A stretch of DNA of 64,000 nucleotides, from contig NZ_FRBP01000008.1 in NCBI RefSeq assembly GCF_900142645.1, positions 92,743 through 156,742 on the forward strand, in the 5' to 3' direction. A program made the position numbers and the translations under genes. Every line of letters begins with the position of its first letter. Within the stretch, counting starts at the first letter, position 1. The notes beneath the pieces are model-generated. The model had not been told where the DNA came from. It did no database searches and worked only from the letters and a program-made list of their open reading frames with translations. This DNA is from Eubacterium callanderi. Lineage in GTDB: Bacteria > Bacillota > Clostridia > Eubacteriales > Eubacteriaceae. Shown one piece after another: positions 9,387 to 18,404 of this stretch.

Positions 9387-9783
9387 TGTATTGGAACATA
9401 TTTCAAAATATTGTGAGCAGATCGAAGAGACAAAGGATCGATTTGGGCGGAAATTTGTAGACTTTGAAAATGACAGAGACTATAAAAATTCGATATGTAT
9501 GAGTCTGATCCAAATTGGAGAGTTATCAGGACATCTTTCAAAAGATTTTAGAGAAAACACGAAAAAAATTATTCCTTGGCAAGCCATAAAAGGAATGCGA
9601 AACTTGTTTGCACATAACTATAATGCTGCGGATTTATCAACAGTTTGGGCTACCACAGAACAAGATATTCCAAAGCTTAGTATGTTCTGTAAAAAAAACA
9701 TCACTATGTACTACTTCATGGTTCAGGATCAAGAAGAATTGATTGATGAAATAGTAAGTGATGATTTTGACGAAGAAAGATAA
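9370..9783 (+). CDS. hepT: HEPN-domain (HepT-type) RNase toxin with acidic C-terminal extension
   Basis: 137 residues. The HEPN catalytic R-x4-H motif is RNLFAH, preceded by the usual ICMSLIQIGEL helix. HepT proteins of this group generally end shortly after the IPKLSMFCKKN segment; here about 25 more residues follow, ending in VSDDFDEER. This extension is not expected to be part of the HEPN fold and matches the acidic-Arg ends of other proteins in the element. Cognate antitoxin is the overlapping upstream gene. Expected target is tRNA or mRNA; family-level knowledge only. Confidence 0.85.
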   Translation: MKKNIDVLEHISKYCEQIEETKDRFGRKFVDFENDRDYKNSICMSLIQIGELSGHLSKDFRENTKKIIPWQAIKGMRNLFAHNYNAADLSTVWATTEQDIPKLSMFCKKNITMYYFMVQDQEELIDEIVSDDFDEER

Positions 9784-9802
9784 ATAAGGCATAAAGATTC
9801 AG

Positions 9803-9833
9803 GCTCTTGAGTTATCAAGGGTCTTTTTTATTT
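9803..9833 (+). terminator. Probable Rho-independent terminator
   Basis: GGCTCTTGA and TCAAGGGTC pair with two G-U pairs around a GTTA loop, followed by a T run. Confidence 0.6.
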
Positions 9834-9849
9834 AAAAGGAGTTGATCGT

Positions 9850-10164
9850 ATGGATAATTACAATGAGGTTAAGCTGTCTGGTGAAATTATTACGGATATT
9901 GAAGTGCAAACCTCAAATGCTGGTAAGAAACTCTGTAATTTTTCATTGGCATTAGGCGGCGATGAAAAAGATCATTCCACAAATTTAGGAATGGTAGTGC
10001 CAATTTATGCAATGGAAGAAACCGCAGAAGCACTGATTGAGGAGGCTCAGAAGGGAAAATATTTGATTGTTACAAATGGAGAAATTAGTGTGGGATCATA
10101 TGATACCGGAAAAGAAAAAAGGTTTATGACAACCATTTTAGTCCGAAACTTTCAAATAATATAA
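9850..10164 (+). CDS. ssb: Single-stranded DNA-binding protein (OB fold)
   Basis: 104 residues with good spacing from AAAGGAG. The pattern LSGEIITDIE...KKLCNFSLALGG...IYAMEETAEAL...KGKYLIVTNGEI matches a minimal single-OB-fold SSB without the acidic C-terminal tail of chromosomal SSB. ICE-borne SSBs probably protect transferred single-stranded DNA. It immediately precedes the coupling ATPase gene. Confidence 0.75.
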   Translation: MDNYNEVKLSGEIITDIEVQTSNAGKKLCNFSLALGGDEKDHSTNLGMVVPIYAMEETAEALIEEAQKGKYLIVTNGEISVGSYDTGKEKRFMTTILVRNFQII

Positions 10165-10211
10165 TAATTCTAAATAAATTCAGAAATAAGCTTTAAGGAG
10201 TAACAGATTTA

Positions 10212-12329
10212 ATGAAAAATCACGCAAAGGAAAAAATACGGTTAGGGATCGTATTTTTCATATTAGGCACCCTTGCAATGCCTTGGATCGTTACGTTTAC
10301 TGATGTCATGATATCGGGAACAGTAACTTCCATCACACTATCAGATTTTTCCTATTTTGAAGCAGTTCAAAAGATTCTATATAAAGAACCTTGTGGGCTG
10401 CTTTTTTTATTGTCAGAATGCATCTTGTTAATGACGGTCATTATGTGCGTTATCAAAATGGATACAGAACTTCGATCAGATATGTATCAAGTGACAGATC
10501 GAATATCAATCCCCATTCCTTCAGGGGAATATCAGCATGGGAGCGCATGGTTCTTAAGTAAAAAGGAGTACGGCAGAGCATTCGGGGCACACGAGATTGA
10601 TCCCAACAATCGAACCATTCGTTTGTTGTTAAAGGAAGGCAGAAAAGATTTTGAGGAAATAGAAAATGGTGTGATTCCAGACTTTGAAAAAATCAAAAAG
10701 ATTGATGCAATACAGGAAATATTCGACGAAGCAGGGCTTGTTATCGGGAGAACGCTAAAAGGCAAAAAAGAGGTTATCTATTCAATCGACCATGATTCTC
10801 ACTTTTTAGCATTGGGTGCAACGCGAAGTGGGAAAACACGTTGCATTGTTCTGCAATCCATCGGTTTGTTGGCCTTATCGGGTGAGTCGATGCTGATAAC
10901 CGATGTGAAAGGGGAGCTGGCAGATTATACACGTCCTTATTTGGAGCGTCTGGGTTATGAAGTATATATTCTTGACTATAAAGAACCAGAAAAGAGCAAC
11001 AAATATAACGTGCTTCAATTTGTGATTGAGGCGGCGAGAGACGGTGATTTTGATACTGCGGAAGAACGTGCAGCGGATTTGGCGAAAATGCTGGTACCAG
11101 ACAATGACAAGTCTGAACCAATCTGGTCAAATGGAGAGAGAGCAGTCATTGAAATGGCCATTCTGTCCGTGGTTTTGGAAAATATAGATCATCCCGAGTA
11201 CCAGAATCTTTATAATGTCTATCGGTTTATCGCGGAAATGAATAATCAAGTCGTCATTAATAAGAACCGCATTTCTATCCTGGATCTTTTCATGGAAGAC
11301 CTGAAACGAAAGAACCCACATCATAAAGCCGTTTTGGCATATGCGACCATTCAGGCGGGAGCCGGATCACCGAAAACAGTGAGTTCTTTTCTTGTCTCAG
11401 CAATGACGACACTGAAAATTTTCTCAACCGGAAAGATGAATGCCATGTCCAATACTTCGGATTTTTCCATGAGTGAGCTGGGCGACAAAAAAACTGCGGT
11501 TTTTATCATCTTACCTGATCAGAAGGATACCTATTATAAAATTGCGACAGCGGTCGTCGCCAATGCCTATGATGGATTGATCCGTAAAGCAGATCAGCAA
11601 GGAGGGCGTTTAGATCGTCGTATCCGATTCCTTTTAGATGAATTCGGCAATTTTGCAAAATTAAACGCGTTTTCAAACATGGAAACTGCCGGTGGATCAA
11701 GGGGGGTTCTTTTTGGTATTTTTCTTCAGGACTTTGCACAAACCGACGAAAAATACGGCCATGAGACATCTCGTATCGTTCGGTCTAACTGTGAAACGTG
11801 GGCTTATCTGAGAAGCGATGACCCAGAAACACTTAAGAGAATTTCCGATAAGCTTGCGAACTATACCTGTACCGTCTATAATGCATCGTCAAATGCGGGG
11901 AACAGAAGCTTTAGCCGCTCTAATTCATCCAATAAAATGACCAGAAAGTTACTGGAAATAAATGAATTGCAGGAAATCGATCGCCCCTATCTCTTGATTA
12001 CGAGTCGCGTAAAGCCAGCTATTATGGAATCACCTGACTTAAGCGAGTGGTATTTTAATACAATGTTTGGAATGGGCGACAAAGAACATAATATCAAACT
12101 CCGAAAATACCGCAATCAAGCTCGCAGGGTTATGGATATTTCTGGAGAGCTCAATTCATGGGGAATATGGAATTCTTACCGGGATATTCAAATGCTGAAG
12201 AGTATTAGCTATTTAGAAATGACCGAGCAGAATTTTGATCCCATAAAGTATCGGATCGATGATATCTATCGGACTGAACTGAATAAGACCTATTTTTCAG
12301 TAAGTGATATTTCACCTGATACTGATTAA
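10212..12329 (+). CDS. VirD4/TraG-family type IV coupling ATPase
   Basis: 705 residues. Two N-terminal membrane segments (residues ~10-30 and ~55-80) are followed by a RecA-like ATPase with Walker A GATRSGKT and Walker B FLLDEFG. Conserved blocks include MLITDVKGEL and SNCETWAYLRSDDPE. Coupling proteins recruit the relaxosome and protein substrates to the T4SS channel at the inner membrane, so this is the expected receptor for any secretion signal carried by other proteins of the element. It ends SDISPDTD and lacks the acidic-Arg tail. Confidence 0.92.
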   Translation: MKNHAKEKIRLGIVFFILGTLAMPWIVTFTDVMISGTVTSITLSDFSYFEAVQKILYKEPCGLLFLLSECILLMTVIMCVIKMDTELRSDMYQVTDRISIPIPSGEYQHGSAWFLSKKEYGRAFGAHEIDPNNRTIRLLLKEGRKDFEEIENGVIPDFEKIKKIDAIQEIFDEAGLVIGRTLKGKKEVIYSIDHDSHFLALGATRSGKTRCIVLQSIGLLALSGESMLITDVKGELADYTRPYLERLGYEVYILDYKEPEKSNKYNVLQFVIEAARDGDFDTAEERAADLAKMLVPDNDKSEPIWSNGERAVIEMAILSVVLENIDHPEYQNLYNVYRFIAEMNNQVVINKNRISILDLFMEDLKRKNPHHKAVLAYATIQAGAGSPKTVSSFLVSAMTTLKIFSTGKMNAMSNTSDFSMSELGDKKTAVFIILPDQKDTYYKIATAVVANAYDGLIRKADQQGGRLDRRIRFLLDEFGNFAKLNAFSNMETAGGSRGVLFGIFLQDFAQTDEKYGHETSRIVRSNCETWAYLRSDDPETLKRISDKLANYTCTVYNASSNAGNRSFSRSNSSNKMTRKLLEINELQEIDRPYLLITSRVKPAIMESPDLSEWYFNTMFGMGDKEHNIKLRKYRNQARRVMDISGELNSWGIWNSYRDIQMLKSISYLEMTEQNFDPIKYRIDDIYRTELNKTYFSVSDISPDTD

Positions 12330-12367
12330 AATAGTGGCGATGAAAGTTAATCTGGAGCCATTCAATC

Positions 12368-12391
12368 AAGTGCCAAAACGGCACTTTTTTT
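12368..12391 (+). terminator. Terminator between coupling ATPase and VirB2-like gene
   Basis: AAGTGCC / GGCACTT stem with AAAAC loop and seven T. Confidence 0.8.
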
Positions 12392-12417
12392 ATTTGTTAA
12401 GAAAGGAGGTGGATAAA

Positions 12418-12658
12418 ATGCTTGATAATTCAATACTGGTAACCGGAACAGTAAATTTAGCAAATGCAGCACTTAACGGACTAATGGCCGTAATCTTTGT
12501 AGTGTGTCTTTGTTTTTTTACTTATTATTGGATGAGGAGAGCGCACTCAGAAGAAATGGGAAAAACGTCTGTTTACTGTATTAGTTAGTTTACTTGGTGG
12601 AGAGCTAAGTGTCGTTATTTTGCGCGTGATTTTATCTTATTACAATATTAATGTTTGA
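12418..12658 (+). pseudogene. VirB2/pilin-like small membrane protein, frameshifted
   Basis: Start ATG 12418 with AAAGGAGGT in front. The first frame gives 56 residues with one membrane segment and stops at 12588. A +1 shift near 12550 (after RRAHS) opens a second frame, KKWEKRLFTVLVSLLGG and onward to 12658, which supplies a second hydrophobic helix. Read together, this makes an ~80-residue, two-helix protein in the place where VirB2-like pilin subunits are found. The shift is either a one-base deletion that inactivates the gene, a programmed frameshift, or a sequencing error. Confidence 0.6.
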
Positions 12659-12661
12659 ACA

Positions 12662-12699
12662 AAAGAACCTTCAGAAAAGTGTTTTTCTGAAGGTTCTTT
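12662..12699 (+). promoter_or_regulatory. Long perfect hairpin before the VirB6-like gene
   Basis: 17-bp perfect stem (12662-12678 with 12683-12699), loop GTGT. It stops one base before the ribosome binding site AAAGGGG (12701-12707) of the next gene and has no proper T run, so an attenuator or mRNA-processing or stability role is more likely than simple termination. Confidence 0.7.
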
Positions 12700-12715
12700 G
12701 AAAGGGGATGATTAG

Positions 12716-13642
12716 TTGGATTGGTTAGGAAAACTCATCACAAATCAATTTGTCAATTCTGGTGACGCCCAAAACTCAATAATACAAGTATTTAAGGATC
12801 TTGCATCTGGAGTTGGACTTGTAAAGACCATTATGTATCCAGAAGTTTCACTGGGGGACTCAATCAATTCCTTGTTTGGAAATATTTATGGATTGATTCT
12901 CGGCATTGCAATTGCATTGATCGTACTCAAAGTAGTACATAAAGCGAATAAAACATATGGCCTCGGTGATGATGATCCGTCTCAAGACCCAATTTTTCTT
13001 TTTAAGAAAATGTTGCATGCAGTTATTGTTGCTGTGGGATTTAACAGCATTCTGTATTTTGTTTTATTTGGAATTGTGGCGGGAACTGTAAGCACGATCT
13101 CAGGCATGGTAATTGGCAGCTTGGGTCAAGCCTTTCAGGATAGCTTTCTTTCTGGCGATTGGACAGAAACATTATTTAATTTAATCAAAAACATAGCGGA
13201 TATTTTTTCAGCGCCATTTACGTCGATATTACTGATTTTGTACATTATTTCGTGCATTATCATGTATTTTAAATTCATTATGCGTTCCTGTGAACTGGTC
13301 TTCCTGCGCATAGGCTTTCCGATCAGCTGTGTTGGAATCATCGATTCAGACTATGGTGTTTTTAAACCCTATATTAAGAAATTTTTTCAGGCAGCAACGT
13401 CAATTATTATTCAAATCGGATTACTCCACTTGTCGTTGGGTTTAATCCTGATGCCGATTGTCGATGCAAATACTTCAATTACAATGACCAATACAATATG
13501 GGCCTGTTGTTGCTTATGGACAGCATTTTCAGTGCCGAACATTTTGCAGGAATTCTTGTTGTGGGGTGGTGGATCGTCTGGATTCTCGTCGACAATAAAC
13601 ACTGGCGCAAATGTTATTCGCGCCGTCAATATTTTTAAATAG
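12716..13642 (+). CDS. VirB6/TrbL-like polytopic membrane protein
   Basis: 308 residues from a TTG nine bases after AAAGGGG. About six hydrophobic segments are visible (e.g. around residues 55-75, 100-125, 160-190, 225-250, 260-280). The central RSCELVFLRIGFP segment is typical of the TrbL/VirB6 family in Firmicute ICEs. It is the presumed inner-membrane channel component of the T4SS. Gene order coupling ATPase, VirB2-like, VirB6-like, VirB3-like, VirB4 supports the call. C-terminus AVNIFK, no acidic tail. Confidence 0.82.
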   Translation: MDWLGKLITNQFVNSGDAQNSIIQVFKDLASGVGLVKTIMYPEVSLGDSINSLFGNIYGLILGIAIALIVLKVVHKANKTYGLGDDDPSQDPIFLFKKMLHAVIVAVGFNSILYFVLFGIVAGTVSTISGMVIGSLGQAFQDSFLSGDWTETLFNLIKNIADIFSAPFTSILLILYIISCIIMYFKFIMRSCELVFLRIGFPISCVGIIDSDYGVFKPYIKKFFQAATSIIIQIGLLHLSLGLILMPIVDANTSITMTNTIWACCCLWTAFSVPNILQEFLLWGGGSSGFSSTINTGANVIRAVNIFK

Positions 13643-13655
13643 AAGGTGATGATTA

Positions 13656-13940
13656 TTGGACCCGAACTATGAATTGGTAAAAAACAGTCAGTTCTTTTTT
13701 GGTGCTGGCACTGTGCAGGATGGGATTATGCTTTTAGCCAGAGCACTTCTCTTTCTGTTCGACGTTATAATCGTGGTGCGAATTGTTTATCTTTTTATGG
13801 AAAGATCGCAAGGAGACGAAAATGGGCAAATTATGAAGCAAATTGTGAATTGCTTCAAAGCGGCGATTATAGCAAATGTACTTGGAGGATTAGCTCTTAT
13901 TAGCGAGATACTCCAGTATTATTACCACATAAACATTTGA
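13656..13940 (+). CDS. Small two-helix membrane protein of the conjugation module
   Basis: 94 residues from a TTG preceded by GAAGGTGATG. Hydrophobic segments at residues ~22-45 and ~72-88 flank a polar loop. Located between VirB6-like and VirB3-like genes; could be a pilin-like subunit or an accessory channel protein. No specific family recognised. Confidence 0.6.
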   Translation: MDPNYELVKNSQFFFGAGTVQDGIMLLARALLFLFDVIIVVRIVYLFMERSQGDENGQIMKQIVNCFKAAIIANVLGGLALISEILQYYYHINI

Positions 13941-13948
13941 GGTGACAC

Positions 13949-14317
13949 ATGGAAAATAAAATTGAAGATCGAAAAAAATTGTATATTCCAGCAAGAATTA
14001 AGGTGGAAAATGAACCGCTTAAAGGCTTTAGCAGCCGATCACTGAAATGGTTTCTTATCTCAGGGATCATTGCTTCTGTTTTCTGTTTAATTGTAGGGCT
14101 CATAAGCAAGGAGTTTTCATATGGCATTTTATTGTGGATGTTCACCATTGGGGCTTTAGCGGTCGCTTTTCATGAAAACGAGCTAAACATGAATATGGTG
14201 GATTACTTCATGGTTTTGTTCCGGTTTGCAGGTGAGCAACAGAAATATGAGTATTTTTTTTATGATACTTTAGATGATATGGAGGAAAAACATGGCCATC
14301 GAAAACAAAGTAAGTAA
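13949..14317 (+). CDS. VirB3/PrgI-like inner-membrane protein
   Basis: 122 residues. Cytoplasmic N-terminus (YIPARIKVENEPLKGF) followed by two closely spaced membrane helices (~30-50 and ~55-72) and a soluble tail. This layout and its place before VirB4 are typical of PrgI/VirB3-like proteins of Gram-positive T4SS. The 3' end overlaps the next start by 26 bp, suggesting translational coupling. C-terminus HRKQSK is basic, unlike the acidic tails of cargo candidates. Confidence 0.65.
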   Translation: MENKIEDRKKLYIPARIKVENEPLKGFSSRSLKWFLISGIIASVFCLIVGLISKEFSYGILLWMFTIGALAVAFHENELNMNMVDYFMVLFRFAGEQQKYEYFFYDTLDDMEEKHGHRKQSK

Positions 14318-15761
14318 GAGGATTGACGAAATTTCAGCTTTGCTTGTTGGTGAAGTGATCCGGTATAAAGATAACCGAATCAAAGATATTGAAGCACTTG
14401 AAAATGCGATGCTGCAAAGCGAGAAAAAAGAAAAAAAAGAAATAAAAAACCATATGGATAAAGACACTCAAGCAGTGAAAGAGCGCATTGAAGCGTTTTT
14501 ATCTGAAAGCGAATCTCTGGTCGAAACGTATGGAATGGATGATACTTTTGAAAATCAGAACGAATCTCAGGAAAAGCCGGAAACAGAAGAGTCAGATCCA
14601 AATCCGAGACAGATTCAGTCTGCCAGCCAAAAAGAAAGACCTTATGCGATAGCAAAGAATGAAATGAGCGTTTACAGCAAGCTTCGGAGAGAGGTGGATG
14701 CGATACATGCAAGGACAGCCTTTAAAGAACCAAAGGAACAGATGCGTTTTGAATTTGTCGTTATGGACACGATGGCCAATACGGATTATCCAGAAAAGGA
14801 AAGTGATTTACGTACTTTGAGTATGATGAGCGCACCCAATACCAGTATCTCTGAAACAATTGAGAATGAAGGCTGGCCAGCAATTAACGCTGGCATGAAT
14901 TTGAAGGCAGCAAATTATATACCAAAGAATGAAAAGGCAGCTCTATCATTACAGTGGCTTAAATTTGAAAAAGTGCGATTGGAAACTAGAAAAGCGGAGG
15001 TGGCGAAAGTATTAACGTTAAATACAGCAATCACAACTGAAAGCTTATATCAATCAGATGCTGAACTAAAATTCCTTGGTGAAAATCATGATCTGTGGCT
15101 GGATGACGCTGTTAACCGAAAAATCCAGGAAATTCATGAACGAAATGTCCTAATTCTTGAAAACAAAATATATTATGGTTCGAGAGAAGAAGAATCAGCG
15201 TATAAACAGGCCCTTCGAGAACAGATCGAAGAGCGGTACCATGTAGGGAGGGATACCAACCTGACCCAAATGGCTGACAGAATATTGTCTCGTGATCATC
15301 ATGATTATTGTGCGCTAACCCGTGAGGAAGCAGTCCATTTTCAAAATGAAGAGCAGACCATTTATGATTTTGACCAAAATACCAAAGTTTGGGAACGTGT
15401 AGATGCAGTCGAAAAAATTGCCGTGGCGCTTCCAAACCATGATTTTTATATAAGCCGGAGCGACTTGTCCGCTTTTCTGCAGCAGCAATTTGAGGATACG
15501 TTGTATGAAAATCGCATGGAGCAGGAAGATCTGTATACAGAAGAGGTAACAGATTACCGGACTGAGATTGATCCGGATGTTGGGACACGGGAATCCATCA
15601 ATGCCCTTGGAAAGAAAAAACAACCGACAGCTGCCAGTGTTCAGGATGAGCTCGAAGAAGATGTTGAGTATGGCATTGGAGAAGTCGGAGATTCAAATCA
15701 GGAGGCCATTGAGGAATACATGGTCGAAGAAATAACAATTGAAGAAGATTTAGAGCGATAA
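14292..15761 (+). CDS. Large coiled-coil ICE protein, cargo candidate A
   Basis: 489 residues; the ATG at 14292 is chosen because GGAGGA lies at 14281-14286. No known domain recognised. Residues ~1-85 form a charged coiled-coil region ending SLVETYGMDD; a second block around residue 150-200 contains LDTMANTDYPEK-like sequence (MDTMANTDYPEKESDL). Both blocks recur in the next gene (LVSQYG; LDTLANKDYPEKAEDL), so the two are paralogues. Placed between VirB3-like and VirB4 genes, a position unusual for non-structural proteins. C-terminus is IEEDLER after a long Glu-rich stretch. Could be a transferred effector, a relaxosome accessory factor or a channel-associated protein. Confidence 0.6.
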   Translation: MAIENKVSKRIDEISALLVGEVIRYKDNRIKDIEALENAMLQSEKKEKKEIKNHMDKDTQAVKERIEAFLSESESLVETYGMDDTFENQNESQEKPETEESDPNPRQIQSASQKERPYAIAKNEMSVYSKLRREVDAIHARTAFKEPKEQMRFEFVVMDTMANTDYPEKESDLRTLSMMSAPNTSISETIENEGWPAINAGMNLKAANYIPKNEKAALSLQWLKFEKVRLETRKAEVAKVLTLNTAITTESLYQSDAELKFLGENHDLWLDDAVNRKIQEIHERNVLILENKIYYGSREEESAYKQALREQIEERYHVGRDTNLTQMADRILSRDHHDYCALTREEAVHFQNEEQTIYDFDQNTKVWERVDAVEKIAVALPNHDFYISRSDLSAFLQQQFEDTLYENRMEQEDLYTEEVTDYRTEIDPDVGTRESINALGKKKQPTAASVQDELEEDVEYGIGEVGDSNQEAIEEYMVEEITIEEDLER

Positions 15762-15779
15762 AATGATTGGAGGATTGAA

Positions 15780-17705
15780 ATGTCAGTTGATACTGAATTA
15801 GGACGGGAAATATCACAGATTATAAATATTATTTTACAGGAAGTTATACAAATGCAAAGAGAACGTCAGTATAACGAAGAACAGGTTAAAAGAAGTAAAG
15901 TGGAATCTGAGAAGGCAACGCTTGTAAAAAAAATGAATGACGATACCCGGAACTCGCTGGAAAAAATAGACTCCCTGCTTAAACAAAATGACGAACTGGT
16001 TTCGCAGTACGGAGCGTCCATAGGCGATTATATTGATGAGGGACTTGCAGAAGTGATTGATAGTGAAATGCAGGTAAATAAAGCAATGGAAGGCGTGTAC
16101 AATCGTGCACAGGAAAACATGTGGCCGGAAACAGGTCAGCGTACAGATTTACTCACACTCTCCAGACCAGCAATAAACGCTTACGTGGAAATCTGCAGAA
16201 ATGCCGATGAAAAGCTGGCTTCAGCAGATCAAGAAGCGCGAAAAACCAGACCTTTGGAATTAACACTTTTGGATACCCTCGCAAACAAAGATTATCCCGA
16301 AAAAGCTGAGGATTTGGAAGATATTTCCTGGCACTGGATCGCCAACGAAGACATCACAAATACAATTAAGGAAAGAGGTATCTTGTTAAATGCAGCACGC
16401 TATTCAGGAAATTTAAGAATGAATCTTGCAGCAGCCGAGGAAGGGAAGACCAATCCCCCTGAAAATCCTGCACCAGACGTATCTAGAGAGCCGCTTCAGA
16501 GTGAATTCACAACAGAACAGGATAAAAATAAAATAAGTACAATGGAGGTTAAAGCTCCTGAAATGCAAGATAATATGGCTAAAGGTCAGGATTTAGCATC
16601 ACATGTTTCTGAAGATCCTCATGTGACAAATCCAGATCATACAGCAAATATTGAGGATAAAGTTCAGCAATTGCCTCGAAATACTGCCGCGGTCGGCAAT
16701 ACGACAAAACTTAATGATAGAGCAGAAGAATTATCGCTTGAATCCATTGGAAATCAACAAAATATAGTGCCTGATAAAAGCGTTCAGGACATACCCGCAG
16801 AGAAAAAAGAATTACATGAAGAACCAGAAGTAAAGGCGATCATCGGTGTTCTTGACGCCAATGATCCGTTGACACGAAGAACATTTGAAGCACTTTTAAC
16901 GTGTGTTTCTACAATGGAGGTGCATGTAAAGTCGCTCTCTGAAGAGACGATTCGCTTAAGACAGGAAATTAAAGAGATGCAGCCATCACCTGAAAAAGAA
17001 ATGGTGCAGCAGGAAAATCGGAACATGGAAGACCAGGTAGTTGTTATGCAGCAAGATGTTATTGGGCTAAAGAGAGGCATTTTAGAAGGGTGCCGAAAAG
17101 CTTTGGATAATTTTAAGCAACATGGCAAGAAAGCCCTGAAAGATTTTTTGAGTTTTCTGCACATTGACAGTGCGTTGGAAAAAGCCCAGGAACATGTTAC
17201 AGTGAACCTTCGCGAAAATGATCAAACATTAAAAGAGATTGAGGCTATCACAAAAGAATACCATAAATCAGGGCAGCATCTCAAAAATACTGGTCGCATG
17301 ATCGCGGGAAAAGAGCCGATAGCGGATATTAAGGGGCCAGGTATCATTTCAAAAGCCGTTACGGCGCACTTTAAAGCGGAGCGTTCGTGTTTGAACAAAC
17401 TGGACAGCAGCATTAGAAAGGCACTGGAAAATATTAAAGGTCTATCACCCGAACAGATTAAAGAAGATTCGTCCATGAACCGAATTTATAACATCATTCA
17501 GGGAGACGACGCCGAAGATAGAAATGATGAAGCAGAAGAGATTTTTGATGAAGAAACAGAAGAAAATACTCAGGAAAGCGTTGAAAAAAGCGCTGACGCA
17601 GAAGTCGTAAGCCATGGCATATTCAGTGGATTGGAAAATATTGAAGCCATTGATGCTAATATTTTATCGAAAGATAATTCTCAGGATGATGATATTGAAA
17701 GGTAG
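15780..17705 (+). CDS. Large coiled-coil ICE protein, cargo candidate B (paralogue of A)
   Basis: 641 residues, start supported by GGAGG 8 bases upstream. N-terminal coiled coil and the DTLANKDYPEKAEDL block align by eye with the preceding gene. Then comes a low-complexity linker (~residues 225-345), a second helical or coiled-coil region (~350-570) and an acidic C-terminus ending SQDDDIER. The long linker between helical modules suggests a flexible multidomain protein. Tight spacing (18 bp before, 12 bp after) places it inside the conjugation operon. Function unknown. Confidence 0.6.
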   Translation: MSVDTELGREISQIINIILQEVIQMQRERQYNEEQVKRSKVESEKATLVKKMNDDTRNSLEKIDSLLKQNDELVSQYGASIGDYIDEGLAEVIDSEMQVNKAMEGVYNRAQENMWPETGQRTDLLTLSRPAINAYVEICRNADEKLASADQEARKTRPLELTLLDTLANKDYPEKAEDLEDISWHWIANEDITNTIKERGILLNAARYSGNLRMNLAAAEEGKTNPPENPAPDVSREPLQSEFTTEQDKNKISTMEVKAPEMQDNMAKGQDLASHVSEDPHVTNPDHTANIEDKVQQLPRNTAAVGNTTKLNDRAEELSLESIGNQQNIVPDKSVQDIPAEKKELHEEPEVKAIIGVLDANDPLTRRTFEALLTCVSTMEVHVKSLSEETIRLRQEIKEMQPSPEKEMVQQENRNMEDQVVVMQQDVIGLKRGILEGCRKALDNFKQHGKKALKDFLSFLHIDSALEKAQEHVTVNLRENDQTLKEIEAITKEYHKSGQHLKNTGRMIAGKEPIADIKGPGIISKAVTAHFKAERSCLNKLDSSIRKALENIKGLSPEQIKEDSSMNRIYNIIQGDDAEDRNDEAEEIFDEETEENTQESVEKSADAEVVSHGIFSGLENIEAIDANILSKDNSQDDDIER

Positions 17706-17717
17706 GGTGGTGAAATA

Positions 17718-18404
17718 ATGTATATCATTATTTATCTTTTCATTATTGCTTTTGGTGCCTTGTGCCTTTACTTTTTTTATCGGAAAAGAAAGAAAGAAAA
17801 AGCAGAAGAAGAAAATATGTACAAAGGTGAAACGGCGAATGATTTTATGAATACCAAAAATATCCGTCGCCAGGTACTTTTTACTAAAGACGATAAAAGG
17901 TGCAGTTACATTGAAATCGAACCAGTAAATATCGACCTATTGAGTGACAAGGATATGGCGAGCATAACCGAAAGCCTGACCGCTGAACTGTCTGAGCTGC
18001 GTTATCCGTTTAAATACTACGCCCTCAGTAAACCAGAAGATAATCGAAGCATCATGGCACAATACAGTAAAATTATTCAGTCAACGGATGATCCAGTAAT
18101 TCGAAATATTCTGCGTAATGAGATTCAGCAAAGGCAGACGCAGGTACAAAATGCGGAAATGCCGACGCGTAAATATTATTTTCATCTGTGGGCAGACCGT
18201 GAAACGGATGAGGAATTTAAAAAACGTGTGGAAAGCTTGCGAGAAAAACTTGATAACTGCGGCATTAAGGCAAAGATTATTTCCCAGACAGAAATCGTTG
18301 AGTTTATCGAAATGGTTGCGAATCCACAATATGCTGTTCCTGAAGATCTAAAACCAGAGATTAATTTTTCATTTTTAATCAAACAATATGGAGGCGATGT
18401 GTAA
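17718..18404 (+). CDS. Membrane-anchored conjugation-module protein
   Basis: 228 residues. A single N-terminal membrane helix (~2-22) is followed by a basic stretch and a cytoplasmic domain of mixed alpha/beta character. It lies 12 bp after the coiled-coil gene and its stop touches the VirB4 start, so it is probably co-translated with VirB4. Small membrane-anchored partners beside VirB4 are common in Firmicute ICEs. No named family recognised. Confidence 0.6.
   Translation: MYIIIYLFIIAFGALCLYFFYRKRKKEKAEEENMYKGETANDFMNTKNIRRQVLFTKDDKRCSYIEIEPVNIDLLSDKDMASITESLTAELSELRYPFKYYALSKPEDNRSIMAQYSKIIQSTDDPVIRNILRNEIQQRQTQVQNAEMPTRKYYFHLWADRETDEEFKKRVESLREKLDNCGIKAKIISQTEIVEFIEMVANPQYAVPEDLKPEINFSFLIKQYGGDV

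Noticed and set aside
14292-17705. A relaxase hidden in the two large coiled-coil genes
   Set aside because: No HUH triad or relaxase Tyr motif is visible in either protein; the relaxase is more likely left of the window or lost.
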